Shown: positions 23,823 to 30,746 of the stretch, piece after piece | How positions within the stretch are numbered: position 1 is the first letter of the stretch | Layout of the letters: each line of letters starts with the position of its first letter | NCBI GenBank assembly: GCA_035290345.1 | Contig: DATDUP010000010.1 | Span: forward strand, 1 to 48,508 | Direction: 5' to 3' | DNA: 48,508 nucleotides | Source of the DNA: DATDUP01 sp035290345 | GTDB lineage: Bacteria; Patescibacteriota; Patescibacteriia; Magasanikbacterales; UBA922 | Notes under the pieces: generated by a model | Told to the model about the DNA's origin: nothing | The model's input: the letters and a program-made list of their open reading frames with translations, nothing else | Database searches by the model: none | Position numbers and translations under genes: made by a program

Positions 23823-26090
23823 ATGAAGGACTTTGTGGAGATTCATGAATTTTTTGTGGAAGGACAGGATCAAAGCCGCTCGCATGTCCTCCTCCACATC
23901 ACTGAACCCAGCACTCCCCAAGAAGAGGCGAAGGGGTATTTTTTTGCTTTGGCCGAAATCAATAACGGCACGATTGAACAGATCCAACACCTCCAACAAA
24001 TGATTGATGATTTAGAATCCGGATACTACGAAACTGATGACACCGAAGACAAGACTGCCTTTGAAGCGACTTTGGAATTCATCAATTGCCGCGGCCACCA
24101 TCTCCTCCAATTTGAAGATTCATTGATTCACTGTCTCGTGGGAGTGATTCGGGATCGAGAACTGCATTTTGCCTACCACGGTTCACCTCAAGCCGTACTT
24201 TTTTATCGTAAAAAAGACAATGAGCTGGAAGCGGTGGACATCCTGGGGGCTCCGGATAATCTATTAAACAACAATCAATTATTCTCTTCTATCTTGGAAG
24301 GTCACCTCAACCTTGGTGACTATTTTTATGCCAGCACCCCCCATGTCAACGACTATTTCACTCTGGATCGAATCAAAAAAATAGTAGAGACACGAAATGC
24401 CCGCCAATCCGCCGGCCACATCCAAAAAGTTTTGGATGACATAAAATCCGATCTTTCTTTCGGTGGGATTTTCTTTCATCTGCCAACCTATGTCGATCTA
24501 CCTAAAACCGGCAAAACGCCCAAAAGCCTGCCCCGAGGCACGGTGGAATCTTTGAACAAAATGATTTCGCGAGAAAAAAATACAGCCGAAATGCTGTCCC
24601 CCTCTCTCTGGCGTCGAGTAAATAAACGTTTGAATACTCGTCTGGCTGTTTACAGACAAAAGCATCAGACTGCCACTCTTGACCGCACCCAGACAAAAAG
24701 ACAGAAACAAATTAGTAAAACCATGGAAAAGGGCAAAATCGAAACCAATGTCCGACCGCGCCAAGAAAAAATTAACGAACCTATCCTTAATATTATACTC
24801 GTCTCTCTAGGCAAATCCCTTTTTATTCTTCTTTCCAGCCTGTGGCGCCTGTTACGCGGGTCAACTATCCTTCTAGCCCGCACTTCTGTTGCCCTGTTCT
24901 TTCTTCTCACTAACCGTGACAACCAAAGAGAAACCATTCGCAAAGAATGGCGCCAGGCCTATGACAAAAAGAAGGATGATTTTTTTGCTCTTCCTCTCCT
25001 CAGTAAAATCCTCCTGATCCTCACCATTGTTTTGGCCGTCATTTTTGTTGGCAGTCTAACTACCTTCAAGCTCAAATCGGCTTACCAGGCTAAAAAGATC
25101 GCCTATGAAAATCAAATTCAAGCTGTGATTGACAAAAAGAATGCCGCTGACTCCAGTCTGCTTTATAATGATGAAGCCCGCGCTTTTATTCTTTTGGCTG
25201 AAGCCAAAGAACTTTTAGATAAACTAATCCAGGACAGTCATCTAGAAAAAGAAAAGGCTAGCCAATTGGCTGCGGACATCGAGACCAGTTTGACTCATCT
25301 ACGCAAATGGCAAGAAATCTCGCCGACTCTCATTGCGGATTTAAATCCCAACCAAGCGAAGGTGGAACAGCTCATCATTATTGCCAATCAAATTCTGGCC
25401 TTTGGCCCTGATGACAAACATTTATATCGGATTGAACCACTGTCCGGACAAATCAATTCTCTCGATGCTTCTCTCCTACCCAAGTTGATTGCCGCTAGTG
25501 TACCTAAAGAAAATGATTATGCTGTTTTCCTGGGCAGCAATGGTCAGATTGCTAAATATGATCCCGAAACGCAAATTTTGAGTCAAAAGGACATCAGCTA
25601 CCCCCAGGTAGAGACAAAAATACTTTCTCCAGCGATTTACAATCGTCGGCTTTATGTGGTTGATACACAAAACAATCAAATCTATAAACATTCCCCCATT
25701 CAGACCGGTTTTGACCGTGGCACTGCCTGGTTGGAAGAGGAACTAAATCTTTCCGATGCCATTAGTCTAGCCATCGACGGCGATATTTATATCCTTAAAA
25801 CTACGGGAGAAATTTGGAAACTGGCTGATGGTTTGAAACAAGAATTCAACCCCAGTGGTCTAGATCCTCAACTGGAAAACCCTCGGATGTTCTATACCAA
25901 TGCGAGCCTGAATGAACTATACATATTGGAACCAAAAAACAAACGTCTGGTGATCTTAGACAAGACCGGCAAACTCTTGGGACAATACACATCCCCGATT
26001 TGGACTAATCCCACTGGATTTATAGTAGATAACGAAAAAAATATTTTCCTCTTAGACAATAACAAAGTCTACCGATTTGCTTGGAAATAA
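23823..26090 (+). CDS. Large membrane protein: PP2C-like N-domain, membrane segments, coiled coil, propeller
   Basis: A 755-residue protein. Residues 1-230 may be a divergent PP2C-type phosphatase domain (YFFALAEINNG where the usual form is FAVADGMGG); this is tentative. Residues 320-366 hold hydrophobic stretches (ILVSLGKSLFILLSSLW, TSVALFFLLT) and 393-413 a clear membrane segment (KILLILTIVLAVIFVGSL). Residues 415-510 are helical and probably coiled coil, then a beta-propeller-like region with LYVVDTQNNQIYKH, DIYILKTTGEIWKLADG and FLLDNNKVYRFAW. It would join a cytoplasmic sensor to an outside propeller. The frame is open from 23664, but the promoter at 23762-23791 and absence of coding character upstream favour ATG 23823. 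No good Shine-Dalgarno site. Confidence 0.7.
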   Translation: MKDFVEIHEFFVEGQDQSRSHVLLHITEPSTPQEEAKGYFFALAEINNGTIEQIQHLQQMIDDLESGYYETDDTEDKTAFEATLEFINCRGHHLLQFEDSLIHCLVGVIRDRELHFAYHGSPQAVLFYRKKDNELEAVDILGAPDNLLNNNQLFSSILEGHLNLGDYFYASTPHVNDYFTLDRIKKIVETRNARQSAGHIQKVLDDIKSDLSFGGIFFHLPTYVDLPKTGKTPKSLPRGTVESLNKMISREKNTAEMLSPSLWRRVNKRLNTRLAVYRQKHQTATLDRTQTKRQKQISKTMEKGKIETNVRPRQEKINEPILNIILVSLGKSLFILLSSLWRLLRGSTILLARTSVALFFLLTNRDNQRETIRKEWRQAYDKKKDDFFALPLLSKILLILTIVLAVIFVGSLTTFKLKSAYQAKKIAYENQIQAVIDKKNAADSSLLYNDEARAFILLAEAKELLDKLIQDSHLEKEKASQLAADIETSLTHLRKWQEISPTLIADLNPNQAKVEQLIIIANQILAFGPDDKHLYRIEPLSGQINSLDASLLPKLIAASVPKENDYAVFLGSNGQIAKYDPETQILSQKDISYPQVETKILSPAIYNRRLYVVDTQNNQIYKHSPIQTGFDRGTAWLEEELNLSDAISLAIDGDIYILKTTGEIWKLADGLKQEFNPSGLDPQLENPRMFYTNASLNELYILEPKNKRLVILDKTGKLLGQYTSPIWTNPTGFIVDNEKNIFLLDNNKVYRFAWK

Positions 26091-26115
26091 CCAAAATACT
26101 AAACAGCGAGATCAT

Positions 26116-26139
26116 AAAGACCCCCGGTCGGGGGTCTTT
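26116..26139. terminator. Bidirectional terminator between convergent genes
   Basis: A perfect 11-bp stem AAAGACCCCCG / CGGGGGTCTTT with a two-base gap, between the gene ending at 26090 and rplL ending at 26158. Confidence 0.85.
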
Positions 26140-26157
26140 ATTCATCTGTCAGAGAGG

Positions 26158-26562
26158 TTATTTCAATTCCACTTTTCCGCCAGCTTCCTCAATCTTTTTC
26201 TTCATTGTTTCGGCTTCTTCTTTCTTGACACCTTCCTTAACCATCTTCGGAGCGCCGTCTACTAAAGCCTTAGCATCAGCTAAGCCTAAACCGGTCACTT
26301 CCTTCACCGCTTTGATGACATTAATCTTGTTGTCACCAACCGCAGTCAATTCCACGTTGAATTCTGTCTTCTCTTCAACTGGAGCGGCGGCAGCACCTGG
26401 CATGGCGGCCATAGCCATCATCGGAGCAGCAGCAGAAACGCCGAATTTGTCTTCTAACACCTTGACCAACTCGGCCAAGTCGAGAACTGACATTTTCTCG
26501 ATTTCAGAGACCAGAGACTTAAATTTCTCCGGTACTTCAACAGCTTGTTTTTCGTCTGTCAT
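26158..26562 (-). CDS. rplL: 50S ribosomal protein L7/L12
   Basis: A 134-residue protein. N-terminal dimerisation domain with KMSVLDLAELVKVLEDKFGV, the Ala/Met-rich hinge AAAPMMAMAAMPGAAAA, and the C-terminal domain EKTEFNVELTAVGDNKINVIKAVKEVTGLGLADAKALVDGAP. L12 dimers on L10 form the stalk that recruits translation GTPases. It starts 25 bases after rplJ. Confidence 0.97.
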   Translation of the reverse strand: MTDEKQAVEVPEKFKSLVSEIEKMSVLDLAELVKVLEDKFGVSAAAPMMAMAAMPGAAAAPVEEKTEFNVELTAVGDNKINVIKAVKEVTGLGLADAKALVDGAPKMVKEGVKKEEAETMKKKIEEAGGKVELK

Positions 26563-26587
26563 ATTTTTATAATTGATAATTATTTAT

Positions 26588-27109
26588 CTAAGCTTTGTTT
26601 TCCTTGATCGCGTTCAAGACATTGACCAAGCCACGCAAATTGCCGGCAAGGACATTGACCAAGCCAGAAACCGGCGCATTGATTGAGCCAACCAATTTGG
26701 CCAAAAGCTCTTGTTTGCTGGGTAGAAGCGCGAGTTCTTTTACTTTAGCTGCATCGATGAGTTTACCTTCTAAGATGCCGCCAAAGATAGTGACAACTTC
26801 GTGCTTCTTAGCAAAGTTAGCCACGATCTGGGCCGGGGCTACTTCATCCTCTTGACCACATACTGCGGCCACTCCGCCCGGATAGGTTTTGGTTTCCAAG
26901 TTGAAACCAATCTCGGCTAAGGCTCGTTGCAAAAGAGTCTTCTTGCTGGCAACCAAACCAATAGCTTGGGCCCGGCATTGCCGACGCAAATCTTCGGATT
27001 CTGACACTTTCAGCCCTTGAAAATTGGCAAAGACCACGGCCTTGGCCGTGCGAATACCGTCTGCCAAATTCTTGACTGCCTCCTCTTTTTGTTGTCTGGT
27101 TTTCGCCAT
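26588..27109 (-). CDS. rplJ: 50S ribosomal protein L10
   Basis: A 173-residue L10: MAKTRQQKEEAVKNLADGIRTAKAVVFANFQGLKVSES and VASKKTLLQRALAEIGF, GGVAAVCGQEDEVAPAQIVANFAKKH. It anchors L12 on the ribosome and normally represses its own operon through the leader (27112-27245). There is no Shine-Dalgarno site: the ATG follows directly on the A/T tail of the leader terminator. Confidence 0.97.
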   Translation of the reverse strand: MAKTRQQKEEAVKNLADGIRTAKAVVFANFQGLKVSESEDLRRQCRAQAIGLVASKKTLLQRALAEIGFNLETKTYPGGVAAVCGQEDEVAPAQIVANFAKKHEVVTIFGGILEGKLIDAAKVKELALLPSKQELLAKLVGSINAPVSGLVNVLAGNLRGLVNVLNAIKENKA

Positions 27110-27111
27110 AT

Positions 27112-27245
27112 AAATAAAAACTGTGGCAAAACCACAGACTATTCCGGATACGACCTTTTACCTGGCTAAAAAAGCCAGTAATTTCTCCTCGGCAGCGTAT
27201 TTAATCCCTTAAAAGGAAGCTGCTGTCTGCGGTGAATTAACGAAA
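27112..27245 (-). promoter_or_regulatory. L10 leader RNA with attenuator
   Basis: The minus-strand 5' region carries GCAGACAGCAGCTTCC, TTAAGGGATTAAATACGCTGC and CGAGGA, close to the ribosomal L10 leader motif (kink-turn with AGCAG...CTGC pairing) found before rplJ in many bacteria. It ends in CTGTGG-TTTTG-CCACAG (27137-27121) followed by TTTTTATTT, an intrinsic terminator just before the rplJ start. L10-L12 complex binding would favour termination. Confidence 0.85.
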
Positions 27246-27247
27246 GT

Positions 27248-27276
27248 ATAATATCTCAGGCTCAAAAGTTTGTCAA
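27248..27276 (-). promoter_or_regulatory. Promoter of rplJ-rplL
   Basis: TTGACA (27276-27271), 17-base spacer, TATTAT (27253-27248). Confidence 0.85.
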
Positions 27277-27301
27277 GCCAGTGTTGGGGACAAGCCAGCT
27301 A

Positions 27302-27330
27302 TTGACTTGCTAGAAAAAAAGGGGTATATT
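27302..27330 (+). promoter_or_regulatory. Promoter of tRNA-Glu
   Basis: TTGACT (27302-27307), 17-base spacer, TATATT (27325-27330), ending 15 bases before the tRNA. Confidence 0.8.
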
Positions 27331-27344
27331 ATGCCCACGTATTT

Positions 27345-27416
27345 GCCGCCATCGTCTAATGGTTAGGACTCCACGCTTTCAATGTGGAAATAGGGGTTCG
27401 ATTCCCCTTGGCGGGA
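27345..27416 (+). tRNA. tRNA-Glu (TTC anticodon)
   Basis: Acceptor GCCGCCA/TGGCGGG, D arm CGTCTAATGGTTAGGAC, anticodon stem CCACG/TGTGG with loop CTTTCAA (anticodon TTC), T arm AGGGG-TTCGATT-CCCCT. Position 1 G faces position 72 G, a mismatch at the end of the acceptor stem. No CCA is encoded; the following bases are CGG. Confidence 0.9.
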
Positions 27417-27426
27417 CGGTGCTGAC

Positions 27427-27453
27427 AACTTCGCTAAAGTAGCGAAGTTTTTG
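27427..27453 (+). terminator. Terminator of tRNA-Glu
   Basis: AACTTCGCTA pairs with TAGCGAAGTT (10 bp, three-base loop), followed by TTTTG. Confidence 0.85.
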
Positions 27454-27473
27454 TTTACATATATAGAAAAGCC

Positions 27474-27548
27474 TTGACAAACCGAGGTTTTTTTTCCATA
27501 CTACCTCGTCCATTCGATGGACAGCTCAACCAGTCTAGCCCACTGGTT
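27474..27548 (+). promoter_or_regulatory. Promoter and hairpin leader of the asparaginase gene
   Basis: TTGACA (27474-27479), 17-base spacer, CATACT (27497-27502). The leader then has GTCCAT/ATGGAC (27508-27522) and AACCAGT/ACTGGTT (27528-27548), two clean hairpins, about 70 bases before the start codon. Confidence 0.75.
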
Positions 27549-27620
27549 CGGCCCGCTCCTTTAGTAAACTGAACACAAGATTTGGAATTCGGAACTTCAA
27601 CCCTAGGAGAGGTGAGAACC

Positions 27621-28661
27621 ATGAAGATCTACATCCTGAACACAGGAGGGACTCTCGGCATGGTCGGGAACCCGCTTCGCCCCGCCAAGAGCGCCGAAGA
27701 ACTCCTCCAGGGGATCAAGGTCCCCGAAGACCTGGAGTTGACGCTGGCGGACTTCCCGTTGCGTCAGGACAGCACGAACGTGAAGCACCAGGACCGCGCC
27801 CAGATGGCGGAAATGATCGCGGCCGTGTACGACAGGTACGACGGCTTCATCATCCTCCACGGCACCGACTCACTCGCAGAGACGTGCGCGTACCTGGCCA
27901 TGTGCTTCAAGCGGAGCCTCCAGAAGCCGCTCATGGTCATCGGTGCCCAGATGACCAAGGACGAGAGTGGCTCGGACGTGCAGATGCAGATCGAAAACAC
28001 TCTGCGCGTCATACAGGCGTTCATCCGCAACCAGGTCGTCGGCGTCTACAACGTCGTCATGGGCGAGGTCTTGGATGGGGCCCGCGTACGCAAACGCAAA
28101 GACTCCGACTTCGCGGCCTTCTACACGCCGGGGAAGCACCCCGTCGCCTACGCCTGGCCCCACATCATGATCAAGGGTGCCCGCAAGCGTGATCCCGTGA
28201 TCTTCATGGAGGGGCTGCGTCTCCAGACTGAATTCGAGCCATCTGTGGTCTCCATCATGGTGTCGGCTGACACGCCGCCGTATGTCCTGACCGACATGAT
28301 CAGGATGGGCCGTGTGAAGGGCATCATCCTGGAGTGTAAGGGCGCGGGAAATATTCCCAACCGCCCCTGGCAGGAAGACAACGAACAGATCTCCTGGATT
28401 GACGCGATCAAGCTGGCAACCGAGGCGGGCGTGCACGTAGGGATCCTCTCTCCGTTCGATGACGGACGAGTGATCCTTGATCGCTACGAGCTGGGTAGCC
28501 TGGCTAAGGCAGCGGGCGCGATCTCGCTGGAGAGCCTGACGCCCGCCATGGCGGACATAAAGTTCCGTCAGGGCATCGCCCTGCACAGCACTGTTCTCCA
28601 GCAGTTCATCAGCACCAACATGGTCGGCGAGTTGCTCGAGGGCTTCGAGGACATGGGCTAG
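27621..28661 (+). CDS. L-asparaginase (type I/GatD-like)
   Basis: A 346-residue asparaginase-fold protein. MKIYILNTGGTLGMVGNPL holds the first catalytic Thr (TGGT, with Thr 8 or 11), GFIILHGTDSLAETCAYLAM the second (HGTDS with the Thr-Asp pair), then PLMVIGAQMTKDESGSDVQMQIENTL, GVYNVVMGEVLDGARVRKR and GIILECKGAGNIPN. It hydrolyses asparagine to aspartate and ammonia, or acts as a Gln-amidotransferase half in tRNA-Gln formation (GatD). No GatE is nearby, so the first is likelier. No signal peptide, so cytoplasmic. GGAGAGGTGAG precedes the ATG at 27621. Codon use is strongly G/C-rich, unlike neighbours, and the gene stands alone between two terminators, suggesting transfer. Confidence 0.9.
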   Translation: MKIYILNTGGTLGMVGNPLRPAKSAEELLQGIKVPEDLELTLADFPLRQDSTNVKHQDRAQMAEMIAAVYDRYDGFIILHGTDSLAETCAYLAMCFKRSLQKPLMVIGAQMTKDESGSDVQMQIENTLRVIQAFIRNQVVGVYNVVMGEVLDGARVRKRKDSDFAAFYTPGKHPVAYAWPHIMIKGARKRDPVIFMEGLRLQTEFEPSVVSIMVSADTPPYVLTDMIRMGRVKGIILECKGAGNIPNRPWQEDNEQISWIDAIKLATEAGVHVGILSPFDDGRVILDRYELGSLAKAAGAISLESLTPAMADIKFRQGIALHSTVLQQFISTNMVGELLEGFEDMG

Positions 28662-28696
28662 TCCTCACGAACCACGAGAACGTCGACAATCGACAA

Positions 28697-28731
28697 GGAG
28701 GTGAGGGATGTTCTACATCCGACCGCCGTAA
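28697..28731 (+). other. Perfect Shine-Dalgarno site followed by a seven-codon reading frame
   Basis: AAGGAGGTGA sits four bases before ATG at 28708, which begins a frame M-F-Y-I-R-P-P and stop at 28729. It could be a leader peptide, a relic of a lost downstream gene, or chance. The CCTCAC at 28663-28668 could pair with GTGAGG here and hide the site. Confidence 0.4.
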
Positions 28732-28775
28732 AGGCCGCTGTTTGGGGACAGCGTCAACAAAACCCCATTCGATTG

Positions 28776-28807
28776 TCATCTTTACATATGTACATATGTA
28801 AAGATGA
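28776..28807. repeat. 32-bp perfect palindrome
   Basis: TCATCTTTACATATGT at 28776-28791 is followed directly by its exact reverse complement at 28792-28807. The centre contains CATATGTACATATG, itself a repeat of CATATG. There is no loop and no T tract immediately after, so it is not a standard terminator; it could be a dimeric-protein operator or a cruciform. Confidence 0.85.
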
Positions 28808-28813
28808 TTGAGA

Positions 28814-28846
28814 TTAAAAAAACATCCTTAAATGGATGATTTTTTA
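28814..28846. terminator. Terminator of the asparaginase gene
   Basis: CATCC-TTAAAT-GGATG flanked by A7 before and T6 after, so it works on both strands. Confidence 0.7.
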
Positions 28847-28936
28847 ATTCACCAAAGTACTAGTAACTGCTCCCAACCATTTTTCTAAATCAAATACCAA
28901 TGAGTGTAAATTATCAGTGCAGTGGTGTACCAAAGA

Positions 28937-28958
28937 AACACCCAACTGGGTGTTTTTT
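28937..28958 (+). terminator. Terminator with no evident upstream gene
   Basis: ACACCC-AACT-GGGTGT followed by T6 on the plus strand. No gene precedes it after the terminator at 28814-28846; a backup terminator or an unrecognised short RNA are possible. Confidence 0.7.
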
Positions 28959-28965
28959 GTATAAA

Positions 28966-28996
28966 CAAAAAACCCGTCAAGGTAGATAAAACGGGG
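28966..28996 (-). terminator. Terminator of the gene at 29068
   Basis: On the minus strand CCCGT ... ACGGG is followed by TTTTTTG. Confidence 0.75.
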
Positions 28997-29016
28997 GAAT
29001 AATTACTTGAAGGCCG

Positions 29017-29056
29017 GCTGGGGGATCAAGAGTTCGCAGACTCAAGACCCCCCAGC
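29017..29056 (-). other. Long stem in the 3' region of the gene at 29068
   Basis: GCTGGGGG (minus strand) and CCCCCAGC anchor a stem of 17 positions with one G-U pair and two U-U mismatches around a six-base loop. It lies 12 bases after the stop codon and ahead of the terminator. Confidence 0.75.
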
Positions 29057-29067
29057 TCGACTCGTTG

Positions 29068-29439
29068 TCAACTGGGACGACGACAGAGAACGAGAACATC
29101 ATTCTCTGGCCCGCCCTTTCTCACCCAGTCCTTAACCGGGCGATCGAGGGACAACCACACTTCTTCATAGCTGTCCCCATTCCAACGGAAGGCTAGAACG
29201 CGTCCTTGAACTTTCCAGCCAGTGACCAGGAGGAATGATTTGAAACAGGAGGGGATGCCCAACCGGTCATTCCTGAACCTCTTGGCCTCTTCCTCGCCAA
29301 TGGCATTCGACACCCGGCGAAGCACCTCATGGCCGCAGAAGGTCTCCTTCCAGATCCCCTCCCCCTCCTCCATGAAGCCGATTGCTTGAAAGATAATCCC
29401 CCAACGCTCAAACCAGATACCAAATTCCTTCCTAGCCAT
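29068..29439 (-). CDS. Unknown GC-rich soluble protein
   Basis: A 123-residue protein starting MARKEFGIWFERWGIIFQ. It is mixed-charge, Trp-rich, without signal peptide or membrane segment; the second half (FLLVTGWKVQGRVLAFRWNGDSYEEVWLSL) looks like a beta sheet. Family not recognised. The ATG at 29439 is chosen because GGAGG lies seven bases before it; the ATG at 29445 would be only one base from the site. Isolated, with its own promoter, a strong 3' stem (29017-29056) and terminator (28966-28996). Confidence 0.7.
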   Translation of the reverse strand: MARKEFGIWFERWGIIFQAIGFMEEGEGIWKETFCGHEVLRRVSNAIGEEEAKRFRNDRLGIPSCFKSFLLVTGWKVQGRVLAFRWNGDSYEEVWLSLDRPVKDWVRKGGPENDVLVLCRRPS

Positions 29440-29504
29440 GGCCATCCCTCCGGTTGTCGATCCGTGTCTATAAATCCATCATCAATCCAAAATGAACTTA
29501 TAGT

Positions 29505-29532
29505 TTTGTACCAAAAAAGGCCTCTCCGTCAA
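29505..29532 (-). promoter_or_regulatory. Promoter of the gene at 29068-29439
   Basis: TTGACG (29532-29527), 16-base spacer, TACAAA (29510-29505). Confidence 0.6.
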
Positions 29533-29631
29533 GATGTACAGAGCGTAAATGCCCAATATAATAGTGTATTAGAATCATAAACACCCGTCCGGATGTTTTT
29601 GTGATATTAAAAATCTTGTCCTTGTTCTCTA

Positions 29632-29660
29632 TTGACTCTTAGAGAGGAAAATAGTAAAAA
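29632..29660 (+). promoter_or_regulatory. Promoter of tsaD
   Basis: TTGACT (29632-29637), 17-base spacer, TAAAAA (29655-29660), 24 bases before the tsaD start. Confidence 0.65.
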
Positions 29661-29684
29661 TAACTGATAGTCAATAGAGAAACT

Positions 29685-30746
29685 ATGAGAATTTTAGGGA
29701 TTGAGACATCTTGCGACGATACTTCCGTAGCCCTGGTAGAAACTAGTGGTTCAGGCTTTGTAATCCTGGCAGAAAAAACGGCTAGTCAAATCAAAGTGCA
29801 TGAAAAATACGGTGGAGTGGTGCCGGAGATAGCCGGACGTTGTCACGCCGAAAATATCGTACCCGTAATGGCGGCAGTGTTGGCTAACCAACCCCAACCC
29901 GATGTTGTTGCGTCCACCGCTGGTCCAGGCTTAATCACTGGTTTGTTAGTGGGAGTGGAAGCAGCAAAAGTATTCTCTTTTTTACACCAAATCCCCCTGA
30001 TCCGCGTCAACCATTTGGAAGGACATTTTTTTTCCCCGCTTTTGGGAAAAAACACTCTTGATTATTCCTACCCAGTCTTAGCCTTGATCGCCAGCGGTGG
30101 CCATACGGAATTAATCCTAGCCAGAGAACCAGGATCATATGAAAAAATCGGCTACACCAAAGACGATGCGGCTGGAGAATGTTTTGACAAAGCGGCTAAG
30201 CTACTCGGACTACCCTATCCTGGTGGTCCGCAGATTTCTCAATTGGCTCGAGCCGGCCGGCCAGACACCATTTCCCTTCCTCGCCCCCTTATCCAATCTC
30301 CGAACTATGATTTCAGTTTTGCTGGTCTGAAGACAGCGGTTCGATATTGGGTGCGCGACAATCGCAAAAAAATGATTGACCAACGCACGTTGTGGGGTAA
30401 ATACCGACAATGGTTAAAACCCCAATCCCCTACCATTGCTGACCTTTGTGCGTCTTTGGAACAAGCCGTCGTCGACGTCCTAACCACTAAGACAATCAAG
30501 GCCGCCGCAGCCTTTCAACCTCGTACAGTAATTTTGGCAGGAGGAGTTTCGGCTAATGATCGTCTACGTCAACATCTGGCTGCAGAATTAGCCTCTCGCT
30601 TCCCCACGATCTCTTTTCTTTGCCCACAAAAAAAATACGCTATGGACAATGCGGCGATGATTGCTGCGGCCGCCCATATCCATAGCTTAAAAAATGAATT
30701 TACTCCTTGGGAAAAGATAATGGTTGACCCAAATTGGAGTCTTTGA
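29685..30746 (+). CDS. tsaD: tRNA N6-threonylcarbamoyladenosine synthase catalytic subunit
   Basis: A 353-residue TsaD (Kae1/Gcp). Signatures: MRILGIETSCDDTSVALVE, GGVVPEIAGRCHAENI, RVNHLEGHFFSP with the metal-binding HxxxH, LALIASGGHTELILA, TKDDAAGECFDKAAKLLGLPYPGG, and ILAGGVSANDRLR. It transfers threonylcarbamoyl to A37 of ANN-decoding tRNAs with TsaB (here the short one at 22703). It is a single gene convergent with dnaE, their stops one base apart. Confidence 0.97.
   Translation: MRILGIETSCDDTSVALVETSGSGFVILAEKTASQIKVHEKYGGVVPEIAGRCHAENIVPVMAAVLANQPQPDVVASTAGPGLITGLLVGVEAAKVFSFLHQIPLIRVNHLEGHFFSPLLGKNTLDYSYPVLALIASGGHTELILAREPGSYEKIGYTKDDAAGECFDKAAKLLGLPYPGGPQISQLARAGRPDTISLPRPLIQSPNYDFSFAGLKTAVRYWVRDNRKKMIDQRTLWGKYRQWLKPQSPTIADLCASLEQAVVDVLTTKTIKAAAAFQPRTVILAGGVSANDRLRQHLAAELASRFPTISFLCPQKKYAMDNAAMIAAAAHIHSLKNEFTPWEKIMVDPNWSL

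Larger units (their letters stand above)
28662..29067. other. Structured intergenic stretch with no ordinary gene
   Basis: About 400 bases between the asparaginase and a convergent GC-rich gene. It holds a seven-codon frame behind a perfect Shine-Dalgarno site (28697-28731), a CGCTGT/ACAGCG hairpin (28736-28753), a 32-bp perfect palindrome (28776-28807), three terminators (28814-28846, 28937-28958, 28966-28996) and a 17-position stem (29017-29056). I see no tRNA and no frame of size. Confidence 0.8.

Noticed and set aside
27870..28586. Long minus-strand frame (238 codons) opposite the asparaginase gene
   Set aside because: It is the antisense shadow of a GC-rich gene; composition is dominated by His, Arg and Asp and it shows no family pattern.
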